The translations under genes were made by a program, and so were the position numbers. From the NCBI GenBank assembly GCA_040544425.1, contig JBEONO010000015.1, forward strand, positions 1 through 64,000: a stretch of 64,000 nt of DNA, given 5' to 3'. This DNA is from Solimicrobium sp040544425 (lineage in GTDB: Bacteria; Pseudomonadota; Gammaproteobacteria; Burkholderiales; Burkholderiaceae_D). Under the pieces are notes generated by a model, which did not search any database, had not been told where the DNA came from, and saw nothing but the letters and a program-made list of their open reading frames with translations. Positions within the stretch are counted from its first letter, which is position 1, and every line of letters starts with the position of its first letter. Positions 17,443-25,891 of the stretch are shown here, one piece after another.

Positions 17443-18455
17443 GGTTTTCCGTTAGACATGGCCAGCGCCATCTGTATTGCTTCGAGCATGCTGCCGATAT
17501 CGGCGTGGCCAACTCCGTGCACTGCAATATCCAATGCAGTGCCGTGGTCGACCGAAGTTCTGATGATCGGCAGTCCCAGGGTGATGTTCACCCCCATGCC
17601 GAAACTGGCATGCTTTAATACCGGCAGACCCTGATCGTGATACATCGCCAGCACGCAATCGGCCAGCTCCAGATATTTATCCTGAAACAGGGTATCGGCC
17701 GGGAAGGGCCCGCGCGCATCGATTTGATTGGCTTGCGCGGCATGAATCGCCGGGGTGATCACGTCGATTTCTTCCCGACCCAGATAGCCGTTTTCTCCGG
17801 CGTGCGGGTTTAGGCCTGCCACCAGGATGACCGGGCTGACGATACCAAACCGGCTGTGCAGATCATGGTGCAGGATGCTGATGACTTCAGTGAGTTCATG
17901 AAAATTGATGGCATCAGCCACCTCGCGCAGCGGCAAATGGGTCGTGGCCAGCGCGACGCGCAAGGGTCGATCCGATGTCGTGGTTTTTGAACAGGCCAGC
18001 ATCATGACGACTTTGACGGTATTGGTTTTTTCGGCCAGATATTCGGTATGGCCTGAGAATGGAATACCGGCATCATTGATCGCCGATTTTTGCAGCGGCG
18101 CTGTGACGATGGCGGCAAACAAACCTTGCTGGGCACCGGCAATGGCCAAGTCCAGGGTGGCCAGTACGGCCAGGCTGTTACGCGGATCGCATTTTCCCGC
18201 AAACACCGGACAGGCCAGCGGAGTGTGCAGCACCAGCATCGCAGCCTCCGGTGTGATCGCCAGCATATCGAGACTGTCAATTTGCTGCAGCAGCATTGCG
18301 GGGTCAAGTTGGTAGGCCAGGTGCTGCAGGAAATGGATGTCGCCGATCAGGACCGGACGACAGACATCACGCATCTGCCAGGCTGCGCGCAAGGAAATTT
18401 CAGGCCCGATGCCAGCTGGTTCACCAACGGTAATTGCCAGCAGCGGCTTGTCCAT
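17439..18455 (-). CDS. pdxA: 4-hydroxythreonine-4-phosphate dehydrogenase
   Basis: It oxidises 4-phosphohydroxy-L-threonine in the pyridoxal 5'-phosphate pathway. The 338-residue protein starts with the family motif A-I-T-V-G-E-P-A-G-I-G-P-E-I. It contains F-S-G-H-T-E-Y and the metal and substrate segments around G-L-N-P-H-A-G-E-N-G and Y-H-D-Q-G. I chose the ATG at 18455, eight bases after the surA stop. The upstream extension would overlap surA and lies outside the conserved region. The gene is translated as part of the surA-pdxA-rsmA run. Confidence 0.96.
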   Translation of the reverse strand: MDKPLLAITVGEPAGIGPEISLRAAWQMRDVCRPVLIGDIHFLQHLAYQLDPAMLLQQIDSLDMLAITPEAAMLVLHTPLACPVFAGKCDPRNSLAVLATLDLAIAGAQQGLFAAIVTAPLQKSAINDAGIPFSGHTEYLAEKTNTVKVVMMLACSKTTTSDRPLRVALATTHLPLREVADAINFHELTEVISILHHDLHSRFGIVSPVILVAGLNPHAGENGYLGREEIDVITPAIHAAQANQIDARGPFPADTLFQDKYLELADCVLAMYHDQGLPVLKHASFGMGVNITLGLPIIRTSVDHGTALDIAVHGVGHADIGSMLEAIQMALAMSNGKP

Positions 18456-18462
18456 GGTCAGC

Positions 18463-19797
18463 TTATTTATCGTCAGTGCGAACTTCCACGTACGCACGAT
18501 CACGCAATTGTCTTACCCAGTCCAGACTCGCTTCATCCAGTTTGCGCGCACGAATCACCTGACGTGCCAGCTGGCGCTGACGCTCAGAGGACACCTCATC
18601 GTTCTTGCGCTCGAGTACCTGAATAATGTGCAGGCCGTTGGCTGATTCGATCGGATCACTGACTTCACCATCTTTCAAGGAATTGATTGCGCTGTCAAAT
18701 TCCGGTACGTCACCGGCATACAGCCAGCCCAGATCACCGCCTTTGGCTGCGGAGGAATCATTGGAAAATTGTTTGGCGAGTTCTTCAAACGTGGCGCCTT
18801 TATTGTCAATACGTTGTTTGAATTCAGCCAGTTTGTGGGTCGCCTGATCTTTGGTGACGGCCGGTGTGATCTTGATCAGGATATGACGGACATGGGCCTG
18901 CGGAATGCCGCCCGCATTTTGCTCAACCGTGCGTCGGCCCGTCAGTTTCAAAATATGAAAACCGTTGGCACTTTTGATCAGTCCGGTAGATTGACCTTCT
19001 TTTAAATTGGCGATGGCGTCGATAAATATTTGCGGATAACGATCTTGTTCGCGCCAGCCCAATGAGCCGCCCTTCAACCCTTCGGCTGAGTCCGAATAGG
19101 TGGCAGCCAGTTTGCTGAAATCGCCGCCGGATTTAACCTGCTGCAGAACTGTATCGGCACGGGCGCGCAGCTTGCTCAGCATTTCGGGTGTGGCCGTTTC
19201 CGGAATGCGAATCAGAATGTGTGACAACTCGACTTCGATATTTTTTTGTTTGTCAGCTTTCTGCGCCGCCAGGTAATTGTCCACTTCAGATTCGGAAACC
19301 TGTACCTTGCCGTCGACTTCACGCTCACGTATGCGTTGCAGCAGAATATCGTCACGCACCCCTTCCCGGAAGGTCGCGTAAGAACCACCTTCTTTTTCAA
19401 CCTGATTGCGGAAGTTTTGCAGATTCATTTTATTTTGTTCGGCCATGCGCAACATGGCGCGATCGAGCATGACATCGTCAACCCGCATGCCGTTATCGTG
19501 CGCCAACTGCAGTTGAGCTCTCTCGACAATCATGCGTTCGATGACCTGCTTTTGCAATTCAGACGGGGATGGCAGCGCTACTCCCTGTTGCTTCAGGCGC
19601 TGCACCACCATATTGGTGCGGTCGGCCAGCTCCTGCTTGGTAATGACTTCGTCATTGACGACAACGGCAATCCCGTTTACCGCCACGGAAGGCAACTGGT
19701 CTGTAGGGGTAGTTAGAGTAGCACTGAGTTTTTCCTGGCCAAACGCGGCAGTTTGAACCAAGGCACTGAGTGCGACTATCAAGAGAATGCGTTTCAT
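18463..19797 (-). CDS. surA: Periplasmic chaperone/peptidyl-prolyl isomerase SurA
   Basis: SurA carries unfolded outer-membrane proteins across the periplasm to the BAM complex. The 444-residue protein has a signal peptide (about 1-20, ending A-A-F-G-Q), the N-terminal chaperone domain with V-A-V-V-V-N-D-E-V-I-T-K-Q-E-L, and two parvulin domains, each with the S-x-S-A-x-x-G-G-D/S-L-G-W pattern. Its best-known client, LptD, is encoded just upstream, 75 bases away. Confidence 0.96.
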   Translation of the reverse strand: MKRILLIVALSALVQTAAFGQEKLSATLTTPTDQLPSVAVNGIAVVVNDEVITKQELADRTNMVVQRLKQQGVALPSPSELQKQVIERMIVERAQLQLAHDNGMRVDDVMLDRAMLRMAEQNKMNLQNFRNQVEKEGGSYATFREGVRDDILLQRIREREVDGKVQVSESEVDNYLAAQKADKQKNIEVELSHILIRIPETATPEMLSKLRARADTVLQQVKSGGDFSKLAATYSDSAEGLKGGSLGWREQDRYPQIFIDAIANLKEGQSTGLIKSANGFHILKLTGRRTVEQNAGGIPQAHVRHILIKITPAVTKDQATHKLAEFKQRIDNKGATFEELAKQFSNDSSAAKGGDLGWLYAGDVPEFDSAINSLKDGEVSDPIESANGLHIIQVLERKNDEVSSERQRQLARQVIRARKLDEASLDWVRQLRDRAYVEVRTDDK

Positions 19798-19872
19798 AAT
19801 CTAAGCTTAGGTAAAGAGGAGTAAATCAATATTAAAAGGTGAGACATCATAGCAAAACTGGGGGGCAGCAGT

Positions 19873-22614
19873 TTAAAAATTACTTTGCTGATAACTTTGA
19901 TGCGTGGTTGGCTGATTGACCGGCTGATACCCAGAGATATTACGCTTCAATACTTCCAGCGGATTGGAACCGATCTTCGACAGGCCATTCAGCTCAAGTT
20001 GAAAAAACAGCGACGTGGTTGAACTCGACGTCACGCCTGCAACCGTGGATGGAACCAGATAGCGCTGCGCAACGAAACGGAAGATCCAGCAGTCCTGTTT
20101 GTATTCGAATCCCGCCAAACCGTCCAAAACCCGATGATCTTGCAAAGAAAAATTGGACCTTCCGACCGCGTACCAGCGTGGCGCAATTGGCCATTGCACC
20201 GAAACATCGACCTGCTTCGTCCCTTCTGGGTTAACTTGACTTACGTTTTGGAATCGATATTCAGCATTCAATACTTGCATTGGTGCCGGCTGCCATTTAA
20301 AACCGTAAGTCAACTGCTCTGTGCCTTGATTACTTTGACTAAACTGCCAGCCGGCGTTGAGCGTCAGCGTGTCTGTTACGTTTGCAGTAGCAACGAATAT
20401 AAGATCTGAACGACTCGGCAGAGTAGCCAACAGCTCCGGATTGTACTGACCATTTGCATTTACAGACTGAAAGTATGGCGCATCTACCACTTTCGGCTGT
20501 TGAAAACTGATGCGTTGAGCCATTGCAAAGCGCATTCTTTCCTGGCCATCCATTTCGATCGCACGCGTTACCAATGCGGCAGTCAGTTGATTAGCGTCCC
20601 CAACCCTGTCCTGGCCAGAAAACCTGTTTTCGTTAAAAATCTGCGCAAAATTTACGTCAGCGATAACTGTATCAAATAACGGCAAGCCAGCCTGCTCGCG
20701 ATACGGTGTTCGCACATAAAACAGGCGCGGTTCAAGAGTTTGGGTCATCTGACGCCCGAACAGTTCCGCGTCGCGCTCAAAAAACAGTCCACTGTCGAGC
20801 GAAAAGGTTGGCACGGACAGGGCAGGATCTGACTTAAACGGCGAATAGGTAATGGTAGGCACATCGCCCGGTCCGATTTGGAAATTGCTTATATAGTTCT
20901 GACCGTTCGTCACCAGTCTGTAGTCACTTAAATGGTACGTCAACTTCGGAGTCACAAAATAATATGTTCCAGTTATTGGGTAGGCTATTTGCGCATGGCC
21001 TACAAACCTTTCACCGTAAAGCGCCGCTGGATTTGAGTTTGCAAAGTTGGTGTACTCGGAATAGATTGACCAATCAAAGCCATGATCATCGATTTTGGTC
21101 GCAGCTGCAGTGACCTTCGGTAAAATTTCATACGGTTTGACAATGTCATTATTTGCATCCTGCAAAACCTGATAATTAACCAGTCCCAAGCCAAAAGCCC
21201 AAATTGGCGTGGGCGTGTAGGTCAGAACAAGGCTCTGTGGCAATAAGTGCTGGGAGCTTTGTGTAATTGAATGGGAATAATCAACGGCGTACTGACTGTC
21301 GGATGCGCGATTGTAATTTAAGGCCATATTCAAACCTGGCATTAAAGTTTCATTGTGGATAGTGCTGATTGAGTACCGGGTCTTGCCGTTGTCGTCTCTA
21401 TCAGAAGGAGTTATTTCGGCATGGGTCACCCCACTGTAGGCGCTGTCCAAATATCGAAACTCGCCCCCTAACTGCTCTCCTCTTTTCGCGATATATTTTG
21501 GAAATATTGTTGCATCACGGTTTGGCGCTATATCAAAATAGTATGGCACCACAATCTCGGGGCCACCCACAGTAGTCGAATAGAATTCAGGCGGCAACAG
21601 GCCTGAGCGACGTGCATCCGAGATCGGAAATGACATCCAGGGTGCCGCCAAAATCGGCACCTTCTGAAAGTACACCACACCATCGTACGCAGTACCTTCA
21701 TCGCGACCGGTATCGAGATCGAGGCGTGACGAGGTCATGTACCAGTCGGGATTGCTGCCTTCACAGGTCGTGTACATCCCGTTTTCAATTTCAGAACGAT
21801 CGTTATCGATAAAATTCATGCGCCGGGCAAACCCTTGTGCCTTATTTTTTTCGAGTTTGTAAACCGGATTGATCAGGAAGCCTTCTCCGGTATCCATCTG
21901 CATTTCCAGCGTGTCGCCACTGTAGCAATCGCGATCACGAAACATCTGCACATTGCGATTGGCCATCACCAGATCTTCGACACCATGATATTCAGCCGTG
22001 TCGGAATCGATCGTCGAGGTTCCGCGCACAATTTCAACCTGGCCGTCAAAATTCAAAACCCGTGAGGGCCGACCGGTCATCTGTTCGGCACGTATCGTCG
22101 TTTCATCTTTATTGGAGGGGCGCTTCACGCCGGTTGCCACTTCGTCGAATGCGCTGCTGACCTGACGCACCGCATTGGATGTCACTGCACCGACATTCCA
22201 GAAGACTTGACTGCCATCGCCCGGTTGCAGATCGACCGAAGAGATCATCAGCGCAGTGCCGGAAATCGCAATTTTTTCAGCGGTATAACTGCGCACCTCG
22301 GGAATGCCCGGCAGGATCGGCACGGTCTTTTGCAACGTGAGATTGGCGTTTTGTGTCAACGCATAGTAATAAGCTGCCAGCAGATTTGCCGGGTCATTCG
22401 AATCCAGCGTCATCAAGTTATAGCCGAGGACTGAACTGTTTGCTTTTGTCGCGGCGATGATCGTTGCAACCGCAGCCGATCCCGCTGGTGACAACTCGGC
22501 GGCGTAAAGGTTGGCGGTGACGGATGAAGTGAAGGCAGTCAAAACAGCCATACTCATTTTAGTAAGCAAGGACGGCGACAAATGAGATAATAGGGAACGG
22601 CGAAAATGAAGCAT
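19873..22614 (-). CDS. lptD: LPS-assembly protein LptD with extended N-terminal region
   Basis: LptD is the outer-membrane beta-barrel that inserts lipopolysaccharide into the outer leaflet together with LptE. I chose the ATG at 22614, giving 913 residues with an N-terminal signal sequence. The OstA/LptA-like domain begins near residue 172 (T-I-R-A-E-Q-M ... D-S-D-T-A-E-Y) and is followed by the barrel with the conserved P-W-M-S-F-P-I-S-D-A-R-R-S-G. Roughly 130 residues between signal peptide and OstA domain do not match the usual organisation, so the protein is longer than most betaproteobacterial LptD. Only three cysteines were noticed in the mature part, so the E. coli four-cysteine disulphide pattern is not fully conserved. 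Confidence 0.92.
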   Translation of the reverse strand: MLHFRRSLLSHLSPSLLTKMSMAVLTAFTSSVTANLYAAELSPAGSAAVATIIAATKANSSVLGYNLMTLDSNDPANLLAAYYYALTQNANLTLQKTVPILPGIPEVRSYTAEKIAISGTALMISSVDLQPGDGSQVFWNVGAVTSNAVRQVSSAFDEVATGVKRPSNKDETTIRAEQMTGRPSRVLNFDGQVEIVRGTSTIDSDTAEYHGVEDLVMANRNVQMFRDRDCYSGDTLEMQMDTGEGFLINPVYKLEKNKAQGFARRMNFIDNDRSEIENGMYTTCEGSNPDWYMTSSRLDLDTGRDEGTAYDGVVYFQKVPILAAPWMSFPISDARRSGLLPPEFYSTTVGGPEIVVPYYFDIAPNRDATIFPKYIAKRGEQLGGEFRYLDSAYSGVTHAEITPSDRDDNGKTRYSISTIHNETLMPGLNMALNYNRASDSQYAVDYSHSITQSSQHLLPQSLVLTYTPTPIWAFGLGLVNYQVLQDANNDIVKPYEILPKVTAAATKIDDHGFDWSIYSEYTNFANSNPAALYGERFVGHAQIAYPITGTYYFVTPKLTYHLSDYRLVTNGQNYISNFQIGPGDVPTITYSPFKSDPALSVPTFSLDSGLFFERDAELFGRQMTQTLEPRLFYVRTPYREQAGLPLFDTVIADVNFAQIFNENRFSGQDRVGDANQLTAALVTRAIEMDGQERMRFAMAQRISFQQPKVVDAPYFQSVNANGQYNPELLATLPSRSDLIFVATANVTDTLTLNAGWQFSQSNQGTEQLTYGFKWQPAPMQVLNAEYRFQNVSQVNPEGTKQVDVSVQWPIAPRWYAVGRSNFSLQDHRVLDGLAGFEYKQDCWIFRFVAQRYLVPSTVAGVTSSSTTSLFFQLELNGLSKIGSNPLEVLKRNISGYQPVNQPTTHQSYQQSNF

Positions 22615-22644
22615 GTCTACGCTAGGCTGTCTTTGTAAAAAAAG

Positions 22645-22661
22645 TCCCCTATTATAGGGGA
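22645..22661. promoter_or_regulatory. Palindrome containing -10-like elements between lptD and amgK
   Basis: TCCCCTA and TAGGGGA flank TTA, forming a 17-base dyad in the 95-base divergent spacer. Its centre reads TATAAT on the minus strand and TATTAT on the plus strand, both good -10 hexamers. I could not place a matching -35 box for either. It may combine divergent promoters with an operator, or be transcribed into a hairpin. Confidence 0.45.
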
Positions 22662-22709
22662 ACTCGGCGATTTTCCTTGCATCTTCAACATAATTACATA
22701 AATAGCACC

Positions 22710-23765
22710 ATGACCCCCTCAGAAAATACTTCGTCAGCTCCAGCAAACGCGCCCGTTTCTGATACCAGATTGTCACTTTTACTCAGTTGGATCGACAGCT
22801 TATCAGCATTCAATTTGGAAAAATCAAGCTTGCGACCGGCTTCGGCCGACGCCAGTTTCCGGCGCTACTTCCGCATCGATGGCGGACCCGGACAAACTTT
22901 CATCCTGATGGATGCACCGCCACCACAGGAAGATGTTCGTCCATTCATTCAGATTGCCCAGCTGCTGGCTGACACCGGCGTTACCGTGCCTGCCGTGTTG
23001 GCCAGCCAGGTTGAACAAGGCTTTTTACTCTTGAGTGATCTCGGCACCGTAATGTATTCGCAGCTGCTCAATCAGGACACGGCGCAAAAACTCTACATGG
23101 ATGCCATCAACAGTCTGGTGCAGATTCAGTCGTTCAGTCAGCCCGATGTTTTGCCTGAATACGACCGGGCCATGTTGCAAAGGGAATTGCAGCTTTTTCC
23201 TGAGTGGTATATCGGTCAACATCTGAAGGCCACATTGACGGATGCACAACAAGCCAGCCTGGATAAAGTATTCGAACAGATACTGGCCAACACGATGGCG
23301 CAACCCCAGGTGTATGTACATCGCGATTACCACTCGCGCAATTTGATGGTGATAAAGGAAGGTAATCCCGGCATTATCGATTTTCAGGGTGCGATGTACG
23401 GGCCCATCACTTACGATATCGTGTCGCTGTTGCGCGATGCCTACATCGAGTGGGATGAAGAACAGGTGCTGGATTGGGCGATTCGTTACTGGGAACGCGC
23501 CCGCCACGCCGGTCTGCCGATCAGCACCGATATCGACAGCTTTTATCGCGACTTTGAATTTATGGGGCTGCAACGTCATCTGAAAATTCTCGGTATTTTC
23601 TGTCGTCTGGCATATCGTGATAACAAGCCCGATTACCTCGCCGACCTGCCGCTGGTGCTGTCTTACGTGCGCAAGACAGCACAACGATATAACACCTTGA
23701 TTCCCCTGTTGCGCCTGTTGGATGAGCTGGAAGACAAGGCGCCACAAATAGGTTACACGTTTTAA
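22710..23765 (+). CDS. amgK: N-acetylmuramate/N-acetylglucosamine anomeric kinase
   Basis: AmgK phosphorylates recovered MurNAc (and GlcNAc) at C1, the first step of the shortcut that bypasses de novo UDP-MurNAc synthesis. The 351-residue protein is an aminoglycoside-phosphotransferase-fold kinase. The catalytic loop is V-H-R-D-Y-H-S-R-N-L-M and the metal-binding loop is I-I-D-F-Q-G-A. The TTG-initiated frame from 22677 is longer, but I prefer the ATG at 22710, as the first 30 residues are already low complexity. The next gene encodes the partner uridylyltransferase and overlaps by one base (TAATG). Confidence 0.9.
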   Translation: MTPSENTSSAPANAPVSDTRLSLLLSWIDSLSAFNLEKSSLRPASADASFRRYFRIDGGPGQTFILMDAPPPQEDVRPFIQIAQLLADTGVTVPAVLASQVEQGFLLLSDLGTVMYSQLLNQDTAQKLYMDAINSLVQIQSFSQPDVLPEYDRAMLQRELQLFPEWYIGQHLKATLTDAQQASLDKVFEQILANTMAQPQVYVHRDYHSRNLMVIKEGNPGIIDFQGAMYGPITYDIVSLLRDAYIEWDEEQVLDWAIRYWERARHAGLPISTDIDSFYRDFEFMGLQRHLKILGIFCRLAYRDNKPDYLADLPLVLSYVRKTAQRYNTLIPLLRLLDELEDKAPQIGYTF

Positions 23766-24490
23766 TGAAGGCCATTTTATTAGCTGCGGGCCGCGGCGTG
23801 CGCATGATGCCGCTCACCGAGAACTGTCCCAAACCACTGTTAAAAGTACGTGGCCGGCCACTGATCGTCTGGCATATCCTCAATCTGGTTAAGGCTGGCA
23901 TCACCGAACTGGTCATCAATCACGCCTATTTGGGCAGGATGATTGAAGATGCGCTTGGCGACGGCGCGCAGTTTGGTGCCCATATCGTTTATTCTCCGGA
24001 AAAAGAAGCACTGGAAACGGCAGGCGGTATTGCCAACGCTCTGCCTCTGCTGGGTGACCAGCCATTCATTGCGGTCGCGGCCGACATTTACTGCCCGCAT
24101 TTCGATTTTGCCGAATGCAAAAATACCCTGGAAGATAACGATATGTGGGGCAATCCGCATCCGGTGCACAAACGCGATATCGCCTGGCTGTACATGGTAA
24201 AAAATCCGCCGCATCATCCGGCAGGCGACTTTGCCGTCAACCTGCTGGGGCTGTCCAATCACGGCGAGCCGCGCTATACCTTCTCGGGCATCGGCGTGTA
24301 TCGACCCGAGATGTTCGCGCAGATTACGCCAGGCGAAACGGCCAAGCTGGTCACTTTATTTCATCACTATGCCGACCGGGGTCAACTCGGCGGTGAAGTC
24401 ATATCATGCGCATGGACGGATGTCGGCACACCGGAGCGGTTTGCCGAACTCAACCGGCCCATGCACAGGTCTGGAGGAGAACAAGCATGA
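23765..24490 (+). CDS. murU: N-acetylmuramate alpha-1-phosphate uridylyltransferase
   Basis: MurU converts MurNAc-1-phosphate and UTP to UDP-MurNAc, completing the recycling step begun by AmgK. The 241-residue protein is a sugar-phosphate nucleotidyltransferase with the signature L-A-A-G-R-G-V-R-M-M-P-L-T and, after it, C-P-K-P-L-L-K-V. A later E-x-A-L-E-T-A-G-G-I segment binds the substrate. It is one-base overlapped with amgK and four-base overlapped with pepP, so the three form a translational unit. Confidence 0.92.
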   Translation: MKAILLAAGRGVRMMPLTENCPKPLLKVRGRPLIVWHILNLVKAGITELVINHAYLGRMIEDALGDGAQFGAHIVYSPEKEALETAGGIANALPLLGDQPFIAVAADIYCPHFDFAECKNTLEDNDMWGNPHPVHKRDIAWLYMVKNPPHHPAGDFAVNLLGLSNHGEPRYTFSGIGVYRPEMFAQITPGETAKLVTLFHHYADRGQLGGEVISCAWTDVGTPERFAELNRPMHRSGGEQA

Positions 24491-25827
24491 AACCCTATGA
24501 AGATCGGCGCAACGCACTGCTGGCGCATATGCAGGAACTGGGAGGCGGGGTAGCGATTGTGGCGACCTCAAAAGAAATGACGCGCAACAGCGACTGTTTT
24601 TTCCCGTTTCGACACGACAGCTATTTTTACTATCTGACCGGCTTCAACGAGCCGGAAGCGGTCCTCGTTTTGATTGCGGGTGACATCAATCGGAGCATTT
24701 TGTTTTGTCGCGAAAAAAATCTGGAGCGTGAAATCTGGGATGGGTTCAGTTACGGACCGGACGCAGCGCAACAGCATTTCGGATTTGACGCGGCGTTTCC
24801 AATCGACAGCCTGGATCTGGAGCTGCCCAATTTACTGGCCGATGCGCCGAGAATTTTTCACACCCAGGCTCATCACCATCACCTCGATGAACATCTGCAA
24901 CGCGCCATCAAGACCGTGCGCGGCAAGGCCAGGAGCGGGGTACTGGCACCGCAGATCACGATCGACCTGCACAGCATCTTGAATGAGATGCGCCTGTTTA
25001 AAGATCCGAGCGAAATCGCCCTGATGCAAAACGCAGCGCGCATTTCTTCGGTGGCGCACCGGCGTGCGATGCAGATTACCTGTCCGGGCATGTTCGAATA
25101 TGAACTCGAAGCGGAAATGCTGCATGAATTTCGCCGTCAGGGAGCGCAGTCACCGGCCTATGGTTCCATCGTAGCCGCGGGCGCCAACGCCTGTGTTTTA
25201 CATTACAGCGCGAACAACGCGAAAATCAAGGATGGTGATTTAATTCTGATCGACGCCGGCTGCGAATTCGACAGTTACGCCTCGGATATCACGCGCACCT
25301 TCCCCGCCAATGGAAAATTCAGTACCGCGCAAAGAACCCTGTATGAACTGGTGCTGGCAGCACAGACAGCGGCACTGCAGCACGCCAGAATTGGTGCGCG
25401 CTATCAGGACGGGCACAATGCGGCAGTCAGAGTTCTGACCGAGGGCATGCTCGAGACCGGCCTGTTAAGCAAGGATAAAGTCGGCACCCTGGACGACGCC
25501 ATCACCAGTCTTGCCTATCGCCAGTTCTACATGCATGGCACCGGCCACTGGATCGGCATGGACGTGCATGATGTGGGCAATTATCGCGAGACTGTCAGCA
25601 TGGCTGGCGCGGAAGAAAAACCTTACCGACAATTACAGGCCGGTATGACATTAACCGTCGAGCCGGGCATTTATGTGCGGCCGGCCGCTGGTATACCTGA
25701 GCAGTACTGGCATATCGGTATCCGGATCGAGGACGATATCGTGATCACTGAACAGGGTCCATTAAATTTGAGCAAAGACACGCCGAAGACCATCAAGGAA
25801 ATTGAATCGGTGATGAAGGAAAATTAA
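24487..25827 (+). CDS. pepP: Xaa-Pro aminopeptidase
   Basis: This M24 metallopeptidase removes N-terminal residues ahead of proline. The 446-residue protein has an N-terminal aminopeptidase-P domain (F-P-F-R-H-D-S-Y-F-Y-Y-L-T-G-F) and a C-terminal pita-bread domain with metal ligands in L-I-D-A-G-C-E, S-D-I-T-R-T-F, M-H-G-T-G-H-W-I-G-M-D-V-H-D, V-E-P-G-I-Y and I-R-I-E-D-D. The ATG at 24487 has GGAGGAG seven bases upstream inside murU. A dyad terminator follows 13 bases after the stop. Confidence 0.95.
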   Translation: MKPYEDRRNALLAHMQELGGGVAIVATSKEMTRNSDCFFPFRHDSYFYYLTGFNEPEAVLVLIAGDINRSILFCREKNLEREIWDGFSYGPDAAQQHFGFDAAFPIDSLDLELPNLLADAPRIFHTQAHHHHLDEHLQRAIKTVRGKARSGVLAPQITIDLHSILNEMRLFKDPSEIALMQNAARISSVAHRRAMQITCPGMFEYELEAEMLHEFRRQGAQSPAYGSIVAAGANACVLHYSANNAKIKDGDLILIDAGCEFDSYASDITRTFPANGKFSTAQRTLYELVLAAQTAALQHARIGARYQDGHNAAVRVLTEGMLETGLLSKDKVGTLDDAITSLAYRQFYMHGTGHWIGMDVHDVGNYRETVSMAGAEEKPYRQLQAGMTLTVEPGIYVRPAAGIPEQYWHIGIRIEDDIVITEQGPLNLSKDTPKTIKEIESVMKEN

Positions 25828-25839
25828 GTTTGGCAGATC

Positions 25840-25874
25840 AAAAAAAATCCCAAATATTCATTTGGGATTTTTTT
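25840..25874. terminator. Bidirectional Rho-independent terminator between pepP and actP
   Basis: AAATCCCAAAT (25845-25855) pairs with ATTTGGGATTT (25860-25870) around a four-base loop. An A-run precedes and a T-run follows, so the hairpin can end both the pepP (plus) and actP (minus) transcripts. Confidence 0.9.
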
Positions 25875-25891
25875 CATTCACCGCCGTTGCT

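Noticed and set aside
23025..23747. 240-codon minus-strand frame opposite amgK
   Set aside because: The plus strand encodes the intact kinase. The opposite frame has no motif or ribosome-binding site.
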